Assembly (NCBI GenBank): GCA_035540635.1
Contig: DATLGH010000081.1
Span: forward strand, 1-42,634
Length of the DNA stretch: 42,634 bases
Origin: Egibacteraceae bacterium
GTDB taxonomy: Bacteria; Actinomycetota; Nitriliruptoria; Euzebyales; Egibacteraceae
Reading direction: 5' to 3'
A program made the position numbers and the translations under genes. The notes under the pieces are model-generated. The model saw only the letters and a program-made list of their open reading frames with translations, did no database searches and was not told the DNA's origin. Each line of letters begins with the position of its first letter. Within the stretch, counting starts at the first letter, position 1. Below, piece by piece: positions 33,696 to 42,634 of the stretch.

Positions 33696-34510
33696 CGTCC
33701 CTCAACGCCATGGTGGCGGCCGTGCCCTACGGCGGCCCCTGGGAGCTGCCGGACATCAGCCACCTGTTCGAGATGCCGACGCTCCCGTGGCTGGACTTCC
33801 AGCTGTTCGGCCTCGAGCTCGGGATCAACCGCACCATACTCATCATCTTCCTCACGGTGCTCGTCTCGATGGCCTTCTTCGGCATGGCCCTCGGGTCTCC
33901 CCAGGTCGTGCCCGGCAAGCTCCAGGCGACGGCCGAGGCCGCGGTGTCGTTCGTGCGCGACCGGGTGGCCATCGAGATCATCGGCCCCGAGGGGTCGCGC
34001 TTCGTCCCGCTGCTCTTCACGATGTTCGTCTTCGTGTTCCTCAACAACCTCGCGAAGATCACCCCCTTCCTCATGCTGCCGCCGACCTCACGGATCGCCA
34101 TCCCCGGCTTCCTGGCCGTCATCTCCTGGCTCGTGTTCGTGGGTGTCGGAATGAAGGAGCAGGGCCCGATCAGCTACTTCAAGGACATGGCGTTCCCGCC
34201 CGGCGTGCCGAAGCCCGTCTACGTCATCCTCGCGCCCATCGAGCTCGTGTCGAACATCATCCTGCGGCCCTTCACGCTGGCCGTCCGTCTGTTCGCCAAC
34301 ATGGTCGCGGGTCACATCCTCGTGGTCATCACCCTCATCACGATCCACGCGTTCCTCGTCCTGGGGCCGGGCCTGCCCGTCGGGCTCTTCGCCCTCGTGG
34401 CCTCCCCGCTCGTGTTCGGCTTCGAGCTCCTCATCATCTCCCTGCAGGCGTACATCTTCACGATGCTGACCGCCGTCTACATCTCCTCGTCGCTCCATGC
34501 CGCGCACTGA
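33692..34510 (+). CDS. atpB: ATP synthase F0 subunit a
   Basis: The product is a 272-residue membrane protein forming the proton half-channels. The essential stator arginine is Arg199 in TLAVRLFANMVAGH. LNNLAKITPFLMLPPTS and the last helices (FELLIISLQAYIFTMLTAVY) are typical of the family. The start is a GTG overlapping the previous stop. Confidence 0.96.
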   Translation: MTSLNAMVAAVPYGGPWELPDISHLFEMPTLPWLDFQLFGLELGINRTILIIFLTVLVSMAFFGMALGSPQVVPGKLQATAEAAVSFVRDRVAIEIIGPEGSRFVPLLFTMFVFVFLNNLAKITPFLMLPPTSRIAIPGFLAVISWLVFVGVGMKEQGPISYFKDMAFPPGVPKPVYVILAPIELVSNIILRPFTLAVRLFANMVAGHILVVITLITIHAFLVLGPGLPVGLFALVASPLVFGFELLIISLQAYIFTMLTAVYISSSLHAAH

Positions 34511-34526
34511 GCGCTGCGAGCGGTGA

Positions 34527-34790
<264 letters not shown>

Positions 34791-34822
34791 CCGCCGCTTA
34801 CCTCGACAAGGAGCTCGACACC

Positions 34823-35374
34823 ATGAGCGGACCAATTGCGTCGATGGTGCTGGCCGTCGAAGCGGAGGAGCAGGGCGGCGCCGGGCTGCTGCTGCCCGAC
34901 GTTCCCGAGCTGATCTGGGGCCTCGTAGCGTTCGCGCTGCTCATGGCCTTCATGTCGAAGTTCGTGTTCCCGAAGATGAACGCGATGCTCGACGAGCGCA
35001 GCGCGAAGATCCAGGGCCAGATCGAGGAGGCCGAGTCGCAGCGCTCGCAGGCCGAGCAGCTGCGCCGCCAGTACGAGGAGCAGCTGGCCGACGCCCGCAA
35101 CCAGGGGAACGACATCATCGAGGATGCGCGCAGCCAGGCGGAGCGGGTGCGCGCCGAGGCGCTGCGCAAGGCCGAGGAGGAGGCGGCGCAGATCGTCGCC
35201 CGCGCCCGCGACGACGTCGTCGCCGAACGCGGCCGGCTCGTGCAGGACCTGCGCGGGCAGGTGGCCGAGCTCTCGGTCGAGCTGGCCGGCAAGATCGTCC
35301 AGCGCGAGCTCGACCCCGCCCAGCACCGCCAGCTCGTCGACCAGTACATCAACGAGCTGTCGGGCCTGAACTAG
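34823..35374 (+). CDS. atpF: ATP synthase F0 subunit b
   Basis: The product has 183 residues: one membrane anchor (ELIWGLVAFALLMAFMSKFV), then a long charged coiled coil (IQGQIEEAESQRSQAEQLRR onward) forming the peripheral stalk. A 25-residue Gly/Leu-rich segment precedes the anchor and may be partly external. It is a separate b protein, not fused to delta as in mycobacteria. Confidence 0.95.
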   Translation: MSGPIASMVLAVEAEEQGGAGLLLPDVPELIWGLVAFALLMAFMSKFVFPKMNAMLDERSAKIQGQIEEAESQRSQAEQLRRQYEEQLADARNQGNDIIEDARSQAERVRAEALRKAEEEAAQIVARARDDVVAERGRLVQDLRGQVAELSVELAGKIVQRELDPAQHRQLVDQYINELSGLN

Positions 35375-35405
35375 TGGCACCCGAGCAGCCAGGTGGGAGG
35401 GTGGG

Positions 35406-35957
35406 GTGACCGACGCCACCGACACCACCGACCCGGTCGTCGGCGCCTACGCACGGGCCATCCTCGAGGTGGCCGAGGCCGAGGGGGCGCTGTCGCGCGT
35501 CGAGGACGACCTGTACCGCTTCTCCCGTACGGTCGACGGCAACCCGGAGCTGCGCAACCGCCTCGTCGACCCGGGGGTCCCGGTCGGCGCGAAGCTCGAG
35601 CTCATCGACGAGCTGCTCGGCGGCCACCCGCAGAGCGCGAGCGCGGTGATGTGGTTGGTCCAGGCCGGCCGGGCCCGCCAGCTCGGCGCGATCGCGGACG
35701 CGCTGGCGGCCCGGGCCGCTGCGGCCCGGTCGGCGGTCGTGGCGGAGGTGCGCACCGCGGTGCCGCTGTCGGAGGACCAGCGCCACCAGCTGGCCGAGGC
35801 CCTGCGCGGGTCGACGGGTTCGCCCGTCGAGCTGAAAGTCGTCGTGGACCCCAGCGTCGTTGGTGGCATGGTGGTGAAGATGGGCGACACCGTGATCGAC
35901 GGCAGCGTCGCCCGCCGGCTTGCCGAGCTCCGTGGGCGCCTCACCGGCGCCAGCTGA
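35406..35957 (+). CDS. atpH: ATP synthase F1 subunit delta
   Basis: The product has 183 residues and links the b stalk to F1. It has an N-terminal helical bundle ([20 protein letters not shown]) and the closing signature [20 protein letters not shown]. The start is GTG after GGGAGGGTGGG. It is normal in length and unfused. Confidence 0.94.
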   Translation: MTDATDTTDPVVGAYARAILEVAEAEGALSRVEDDLYRFSRTVDGNPELRNRLVDPGVPVGAKLELIDELLGGHPQSASAVMWLVQAGRARQLGAIADALAARAAAARSAVVAEVRTAVPLSEDQRHQLAEALRGSTGSPVELKVVVDPSVVGGMVVKMGDTVIDGSVARRLAELRGRLTGAS

Positions 35958-35971
35958 CGAGGAGTCTTTAT

Positions 35972-37705
35972 ATGACCGACTTGAGGCTTTCCCCCGAGGA
36001 CATCACCAGCGTTCTTCGGGCAAAGATCGACGACTACGCGTACCGGCCCGCGCGCGAGCAGGTCGGCGTGGTCACCCAGTCCGGTGACGGCATCGCCCGG
36101 GTGTCTGGCCTGCCGGGCACCATGGCGAACGAGCTCCTCGACTTCGGCATCGCCCACGACGGGCGCCGGTTGTACGGCCTCGCCCTCAACCTCGACGAGC
36201 ACAGCATCGGCGCCGTGCTCCTCGGTGACGCCGCCGAGGTCGAGGAGGGCGACGAGGTCAAGCCGACCGGTCAGGTGCTGTCGGTGCCGATCGGTGACGC
36301 CTACCTCGGGCGGGTGGTCGACGCGCTGGGCCGCCCGCTCGACGGCAAGGGCCCGCTGGACGACAGCAAGCTCGACGGCACCCGCGGCCTGGAGGTGCAG
36401 GCGCCTGGCGTGATCGACCGCCAGCCGGTGAAGGAACCCCTGCAGACCGGTATCAAGGCCATCGACGCGATGACCCCGATCGGTCGCGGTCAGCGCGAGC
36501 TCATCATCGGCGACCGCCAGGTCGGCAAGACCGCGGTCGCCGTCGACACGATCATCAACCAGCGCCAGAACTGGGCGAGCGGTGACCCCAGGCGCCAGGT
36601 GAAGTGCATCTACGTCGCCATCGGGCAGAAGGGTTCCACGGTCGCGGAGATAAACGACCGCCTCGAGCAGGCGGGCGCGATGGAATACACCACCATCGTG
36701 TCCGCGCCGGCGGCCACGCCTGCGCCGTTCCAGTACATCGCCCCTTACTCCGGCGCAGCCATCGGCTCCTACTGGATGTACCAGGGCCAGCACGCGCTGA
36801 TCGTCTACGACGACCTGTCCAAGCAGGCCGACTCCTACCGCCAGCTGTCGCTGCTGCTGCGCCGGCCTCCCGGCCGCGAGGCCTACCCCGGCGACGTGTT
36901 CTACCTGCACTCGCGCCTGCTCGAGCGTGCCGCGAAGCTGTCCGACGAGCTCGGCGGCGGCTCGATGACGGCCCTGCCGATCATCGAGACCAAGGGCGGC
37001 GACGTCTCGGCGTTCATCCCCACCAACGTCATCTCGATCACCGACGGTCAGATCTACCTGGAGACCGACCTGTTCTTCCAGGGCGTGCGCCCCGCCATCA
37101 ACGTGGGCATCTCGGTGTCCCGCGTGGGCGGCTCCGCGCAGCGCAAGGCGATGAAGAAGGTCTCGGGCACCATGCGCCTGGAGCTCGCGCAGTACCGCGA
37201 GCTGGAGGCGTTCGCGCAGTTCGGCTCGGAGCTGGACAAGGCTTCGCAGTCACAGCTCGACCGCGGCGCGCGCATCGTGGAGGTCCTCAAGCAGCCGCAG
37301 TTCTCGCCGGTGCCGGTCGAGGAGCAGGTGCTCGTCATCTGGGCCGTGACCAACGCCAAGCTCGACGACATCCCCGTCGTCGACGCCCGCCGCTTCGAGA
37401 GCGAGCTCCGCGAGTACGCGCGGGACCGCCACGGCGAGCTCCTCGACGCCTTGCGCGAGGAGGCGCTCAGCGACGAGCGCGTCAGCGAGCTCGAGCAGGT
37501 GATCGCCGCCTTCAAGGAGGGCTTCCGGCCCTCGAAGGTCGCTGAGCCCGGGGACCACCGCACGCAGGAGTCCCTCGACACGCTGCGCTCCGAGGACGAG
37601 GAGGAACCCGTCGAGGCAGCGCACACGACCGAGCTGCCGACCGACGAGACCCGGCAGGCACCCGACAGCGCGGAGCCCGTCAAGGGCGGGGAGCCGCCCG
37701 CCTAG
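35972..37705 (+). CDS. atpA: ATP synthase F1 subunit alpha with acidic C-terminal extension
   Basis: The product is 577 residues. The P-loop is [13 protein letters not shown]. Family motifs include [20 protein letters not shown] and the arginine-finger region [14 protein letters not shown]. The conserved fold ends near [12 protein letters not shown] at about 507-518. After it come some 60 acidic, Thr/Pro-rich residues. Mycobacterial alpha has a shorter C-terminal extension that restrains ATP hydrolysis, so this tail may be regulatory (inference). GAGGAG precedes the ATG. Confidence 0.96.
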   Translation: MTDLRLSPEDITSVLRAKIDDYAYRPAREQVGVVTQSGDGIARVSGLPGTMANELLDFGIAHDGRRLYGLALNLDEHSIGAVLLGDAAEVEEGDEVKPTGQVLSVPIGDAYLGRVVDALGRPLDGKGPLDDSKLDGTRGLEVQAPGVIDRQPVKEPLQTGIKAIDAMTPIGRGQRELIIGDRQVGKTAVAVDTIINQRQNWASGDPRRQVKCIYVAIGQKGSTVAEINDRLEQAGAMEYTTIVSAPAATPAPFQYIAPYSGAAIGSYWMYQGQHALIVYDDLSKQADSYRQLSLLLRRPPGREAYPGDVFYLHSRLLERAAKLSDELGGGSMTALPIIETKGGDVSAFIPTNVISITDGQIYLETDLFFQGVRPAINVGISVSRVGGSAQRKAMKKVSGTMRLELAQYRELEAFAQFGSELDKASQSQLDRGARIVEVLKQPQFSPVPVEEQVLVIWAVTNAKLDDIPVVDARRFESELREYARDRHGELLDALREEALSDERVSELEQVIAAFKEGFRPSKVAEPGDHRTQESLDTLRSEDEEEPVEAAHTTELPTDETRQAPDSAEPVKGGEPPA

Positions 37706-37746
37706 CCTGCTCGAGCCCCGAGGCTTCGAGCGAGAGGAGGACTGCA

Positions 37747-40079
<2,333 letters not shown>

Positions 40080-40082
40080 CCG

Positions 40083-40493
40083 ATGCCGCTTCAGCTCGAG
40101 ATTGTCAGTCCGGAGCGACTTGCGTACACCGACGAGGTCGACATGGTCGTCGTGCCCGGCATCGACGGCCAGCTCGGCATCCTGCCGAACCACACGCGCC
40201 TCATCAGCGCGCTCGGCATCGGCGAGCTGCGGATCAAGAAGGGCGGCACCGAGCAGACCCTGCTCATCTCCGGCGGCTTCGTCGAGGTCCGGCCGGACAA
40301 GGTGATCGTCATGGCCGACCTCGCCGAGCACTCCGACGAGATCGACGAGGCTCGTGCCGCCGAGGCGCGTCGCCAGGCCGAGCAGGAGCTCGAGTCGGCG
40401 AAGGACCCGGTCGACCTGGCCCGCGTCCGTGCGGCCCTCCAGACGGCGCTCATGCGCGAGCGGATCGCCACCCGCCGCCGCACGCGCGGCTGA
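40083..40493 (+). CDS. atpC: ATP synthase F1 subunit epsilon
   Basis: The product has 136 residues. The N-terminal beta sandwich shows VVVPGIDGQLGILPNHTRLI, and the two C-terminal helices (DEIDEARAAEARRQAEQELE, then VRAALQTALMRERIATRRR) are present. The full helical part can contact alpha/beta and limit hydrolysis. It starts 3 bp after atpD and is the last gene of the operon. Confidence 0.95.
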   Translation: MPLQLEIVSPERLAYTDEVDMVVVPGIDGQLGILPNHTRLISALGIGELRIKKGGTEQTLLISGGFVEVRPDKVIVMADLAEHSDEIDEARAAEARRQAEQELESAKDPVDLARVRAALQTALMRERIATRRRTRG

Positions 40494-40499
40494 GTTCCG

Positions 40500-40677
40500 C
40501 CGATCTATCGGGCTGGGCGACGCATGGCGGGTTCTCGCGCTGCGTTTGGACCGATACATCGGGCAATCCAGCGCATGAACCGCGGGCGACGCCGTCTCCC
40601 GTGCTTCTCGGCCCGATGCATCGGGCAGCCTGCGCGCGAGCAAGCCCCCGTGCGCCCCTCGGCCCGATCCATCAGCA
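40500..40677. repeat. Array of four CCGATNNATCGGGC palindromes after atpC
   Basis: Copies are CCGATCTATCGGGC (40500), CCGATACATCGGGC (40551), CCGATGCATCGGGC (40613) and a weaker CCGATCCATCAGCA (40664). Starts are 51, 62 and 51 bp apart. Between copies partial likeness remains (CTCGGC before copies 3 and 4; GCGCATGAAC and GCGCGCGAGC after copies 2 and 3). The 194-bp gap holds no gene. Each copy is a dyad in DNA and a small hairpin in RNA. It could be a multi-site operator for the next gene, a 3' structured RNA, or a decayed tandem repeat. Confidence 0.6.
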
Positions 40678-40687
40678 CCGCTGACCC

Positions 40688-41014
40688 GTGCTGACCTGCG
40701 AACACTGCGGAACGAGGATGCCGCAGCTTCCGGTGAGGATCGAGGTCGTCCGCGAGACCGGGCCCATCGGGCTTCCGAGCGATCCCAGGCACGGGGAGAC
40801 GGTGAACTTCACCCGGCCGTATCGGTTCTGCTCGGCGGAGCACCTGTACGCCTGGGTGCGCGAACAGCAGATGATGATCTGCAACCGCCAGCCGACCCCC
40901 TTCGAGGACGGCATGCAGCCGTACCTGCCGAGCCGGCACATGGGCGGTCGGGTGGGACTGTGCGACGGCCATCACACCGGCGCCCACGAGTGGAAGGAAG
41001 CGTGGCCGGGGTGA
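40688..41014 (+). CDS. Small Cys/His-rich protein of unknown function
   Basis: The product is 108 residues from a GTG start without a clear ribosome site. CEHC (Cys4, Cys7) and FCSAEHLYAW (Cys48) resemble a treble-clef or TRASH/YHS-like metal site. Further Cys65, Cys92 and a His cluster (DGHHTGAH) could complete binding. The PYRFCSAEHLYAWVREQQ stretch looks like folded protein, and codon use matches neighbouring genes. I do not recognise the family. It lies between the palindrome array and the murA promoter. Confidence 0.6.
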   Translation: MLTCEHCGTRMPQLPVRIEVVRETGPIGLPSDPRHGETVNFTRPYRFCSAEHLYAWVREQQMMICNRQPTPFEDGMQPYLPSRHMGGRVGLCDGHHTGAHEWKEAWPG

Positions 41015-41030
41015 GCCGCCGATGGTCCCG

Positions 41031-41061
41031 TTGCCCGCGGTCCACACCGGCCCGATAGACT
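41031..41061 (+). promoter_or_regulatory. murA promoter (TTGCCC-N19-TAGACT)
   Basis: TTGCCC (41031-41036) and TAGACT (41056-41061) are 19 bp apart. The ATG follows 10 nt after the -10, with no ribosome site, so a near-leaderless message is inferred. The -10 matches that of the atp operon. Confidence 0.5.
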
Positions 41062-41071
41062 GCACCGGTCC

Positions 41072-42349
41072 ATGCAGAAGTTCGTCATCACCGGCGGGAT
41101 CCCGCTCCACGGCGAGGTCCGCATCGCCGGCGCCAAGAACGCGGTCCTCAAGCAGATGGCCGCCGCCGCCCTGACCGACGAGCCGGTCCTGCTCCGCAAC
41201 GTCCCGCGCATCAGCGACGTCGTCATCCTCCGCGAGCTCATGTCCGACATCGGCTTCGACGTCCGTCGCGTCAACGGCGACGCCCTCGAGATCCGGGCCA
41301 GCGAGGCGCCGTGGCCGTTCGTGCCGCTCGAGGCGGCGGTGAAGATGCGGGCCAGCTTCATCCTGCTCGGGCCGATGCTCGCGCGCTTCGGTCGCGTGAT
41401 CCTGCCCAACCCCGGCGGCGACCGGATCGGCCGGCGGCCGGTCGACTATCACGTCCGGGCGATGGAGCAGATGGGCGCCACGATCGCGTACCGCAACGGC
41501 TACTACTTCGCCGCAGCGCCCCCCGACGGCCTGCGGGCCGCACACGTCGAGTTTCCCCGCGTCACCGTGATGGGCACCGAGAACGTGATCCTCGCCGCGA
41601 CGCTGGCTCGCGGGACGACGGTGATCGACAACGCGGCGCTCGAGCCGGAGGTGGACGACCTCATCGCCATGCTCGGCGCGATGGGCGCGCACGTGGCGCG
41701 GACGGCTGAACGGCGAATCGAGATCGACGGCGTCGACCGGCTGCGTGGCGCCGAGCACCGCGTCCTCGGCGATCGGCTGGAGGCCGAGACCTTCGCGATC
41801 GCGGCCGCCATCACCGGTGGCGAGGTCGACCTGCGTGGCGTCGATCCGGCCCACCTGGGCGCATTTCTCGAGGTCTGCGAGCGGATGGGCATCGCCTACG
41901 AGGCGGATCCGACCGACCGCTGCCTGCGCATCCGCTGCGCCGATGGCGTCCCGCTGCGCGCCGTCGACGTCGAGACGGAGCCGTATCCCGGATTCGCGAC
42001 GGATTTCCAGGCGCCGCTGTCGGTGCTGCTCACCCAGGCCGAGGGCGTCTCCACGGTCCACGAGACGATCTTCGAGGACCGTCTCGACCACATGCGCGAG
42101 CTCGTCCGCATGGGCGCCGATATCGAGCTGATCGACGAGCGGCGCGCCCGCATCACCGGCCCAACGCCGCTCCACGGCGCCGAGGTGGGCATCGCCGACC
42201 TCCGGGCCGGCGCCACGCTGATCCTCGCCGGGCTCGCTGCGACCGGCACGAGCGTCGTCTCCGGGATCGAGCACGTCGACCGCGGGTACGAGCAGATCGA
42301 GGCCAAGCTCGTCGCGCTCGGTGCGCGGATCAACCGCATCGAGGCCTGA
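41072..42349 (+). CDS. murA: UDP-N-acetylglucosamine 1-carboxyvinyltransferase, Asp-type
   Basis: The product is a 425-residue enzyme. It joins enolpyruvate from PEP to UDP-GlcNAc, the first committed step of peptidoglycan synthesis. Lys22-Asn23 (IAGAKNAVLK) are in place. The catalytic loop reads NPGGDRIGRRPVDYH, with Asp117 (codon 41420-41422) where most bacteria have Cys. The same Cys-to-Asp change occurs in mycobacteria and prevents fosfomycin from alkylating the enzyme, so natural fosfomycin insensitivity of MurA is predicted. The C-terminal half is complete (YPGFATDFQAPLSVLLTQAE, then DLRAGATLILAGLAATG). Confidence 0.96.
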   Translation: MQKFVITGGIPLHGEVRIAGAKNAVLKQMAAAALTDEPVLLRNVPRISDVVILRELMSDIGFDVRRVNGDALEIRASEAPWPFVPLEAAVKMRASFILLGPMLARFGRVILPNPGGDRIGRRPVDYHVRAMEQMGATIAYRNGYYFAAAPPDGLRAAHVEFPRVTVMGTENVILAATLARGTTVIDNAALEPEVDDLIAMLGAMGAHVARTAERRIEIDGVDRLRGAEHRVLGDRLEAETFAIAAAITGGEVDLRGVDPAHLGAFLEVCERMGIAYEADPTDRCLRIRCADGVPLRAVDVETEPYPGFATDFQAPLSVLLTQAEGVSTVHETIFEDRLDHMRELVRMGADIELIDERRARITGPTPLHGAEVGIADLRAGATLILAGLAATGTSVVSGIEHVDRGYEQIEAKLVALGARINRIEA

Positions 42350-42370
42350 TCGTCCGGTTCGGGCTGCCGC

Positions 42371-42634
42371 TCACAGGGCGCTCCGCTGAGGCTGGCATCG
42401 CGGGCACCAGTACGTGAGGCGCGCCAGCTCTCCCTGGCGGCCGTGCCGGATCGGCGTCCCGCAGCGACGGCACCCCCGGCCGCCGCGCCCGTAGACCCAC
42501 AGCGCCTCGCCCGGTGCCCGACTGCCGGTCGTGACGCGCGCCCCTCCCCGCGTGTTCGCCCGCAGCAGCCGGCGCGCGGTTCGCATCGCGCTCCGCAGCT
42601 CGCCGTCGTCGAAGGCTCGCACCGGCGCCCATGG
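42371..42634 (-). CDS. Fpg/Nei-family DNA glycosylase, C-terminal part
   Basis: Only the 3' portion (about 87 codons) is inside the window; the frame stays open to the edge, so the start lies beyond. It ends with a zinc finger, VYGRGGRGCRRCGTPIRHGR, then YWCPRCQ, with four cysteines in the CX2C-CX2C spacing of Fpg/Nei (endonuclease VIII-like) enzymes. This finger contacts DNA during removal of oxidised bases. The helix before it, DDGELRSAMRTARRLLRANT, fits the helix-two-turn-helix region. It converges on murA with a 21-bp gap. Confidence 0.8.
   Translation of the reverse strand, partial: PWAPVRAFDDGELRSAMRTARRLLRANTRGGARVTTGSRAPGEALWVYGRGGRGCRRCGTPIRHGRQGELARLTYWCPRCQPQRSAL

Noticed and set aside
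40500-40677. A CRISPR array at the four-palindrome region
   Set aside because: Repeats are only 14 bp and degenerate, the intervals between them retain partial similarity to each other, and no cas gene is present.

Overview
The window comes from a very GC-rich actinobacterium (Actinomycetota). The evidence is the gene order argS-lysA-hom-thrC-thrB, then rho-rpmE-DUF1385-prfA-prmC-tsaC-rpiB-glyA-wecA-like, then a complete atp operon and murA. Frequent GTG starts, stop/start overlaps, a probable F420-dependent LLM enzyme, a mycobacterial-type RpiB and an Asp-type MurA point the same way. Separate atpF and atpH (no b-delta fusion) argue against mycobacteria. A cyclic 2,3-diphosphoglycerate synthetase gene suggests a deep lineage such as Nitriliruptoria or a relative, but that placement is inference.

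Positions 1-9011 are accessory and worn. They open with two decayed transposase relics (ISKra4 type, then IS110 type). Next is a large STAND-type ATPase and a small gene set for a methyltransferase, an NTF2/SnoaL-like protein and an LLM oxidoreductase. The same 13-bp palindrome lies upstream of the ATPase gene and upstream of the methyltransferase gene, which suggests common control. After these come a frameshifted small-protein relic and a lower-GC TPR gene behind a near-consensus promoter. The region ends at a tRNA-Arg(CCG) whose 3' end faces the accessory side, as at the edge of an old integrative island.

Positions 9109-11970 are a copper module: CsoR repressor, divergent type-1 copper cupredoxin (apparently carrying two 1-nt frameshifts), and a CopB-type P1B ATPase. 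An M23 peptidase and a stand-alone receiver protein follow.

From 13904 onward the window is core chromosome. Amino-acid genes come first (argS, lysA, hom, thrC, thrB). A calcineurin-like phosphoesterase then precedes adjacent genes for cyclic 2,3-diphosphoglycerate synthetase and 2-phosphoglycerate kinase. Together those two would convert 2-phosphoglycerate to cDPG, a solute best known from methanogenic archaea. Termination and translation genes follow (rho, rpmE, prfA, prmC, tsaC), then rpiB, glyA and a MraY/WecA-like transferase, and a nine-gene ATP synthase operon plus a second small membrane gene behind a clear TTGACA-N18-TAGACT promoter. An unusual array of four palindromes lies after atpC. 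A small Cys/His-rich protein, murA (Asp117, predicted fosfomycin-insensitive) and the 3' end of a convergent Fpg/Nei-type glycosylase gene close the window.

Several starts lie 7-10 nt behind a TANNNT -10 element (thrC, tsaC, murA, atp operon), which implies leaderless transcripts. All calls were made by reading the sequence, with no database search.
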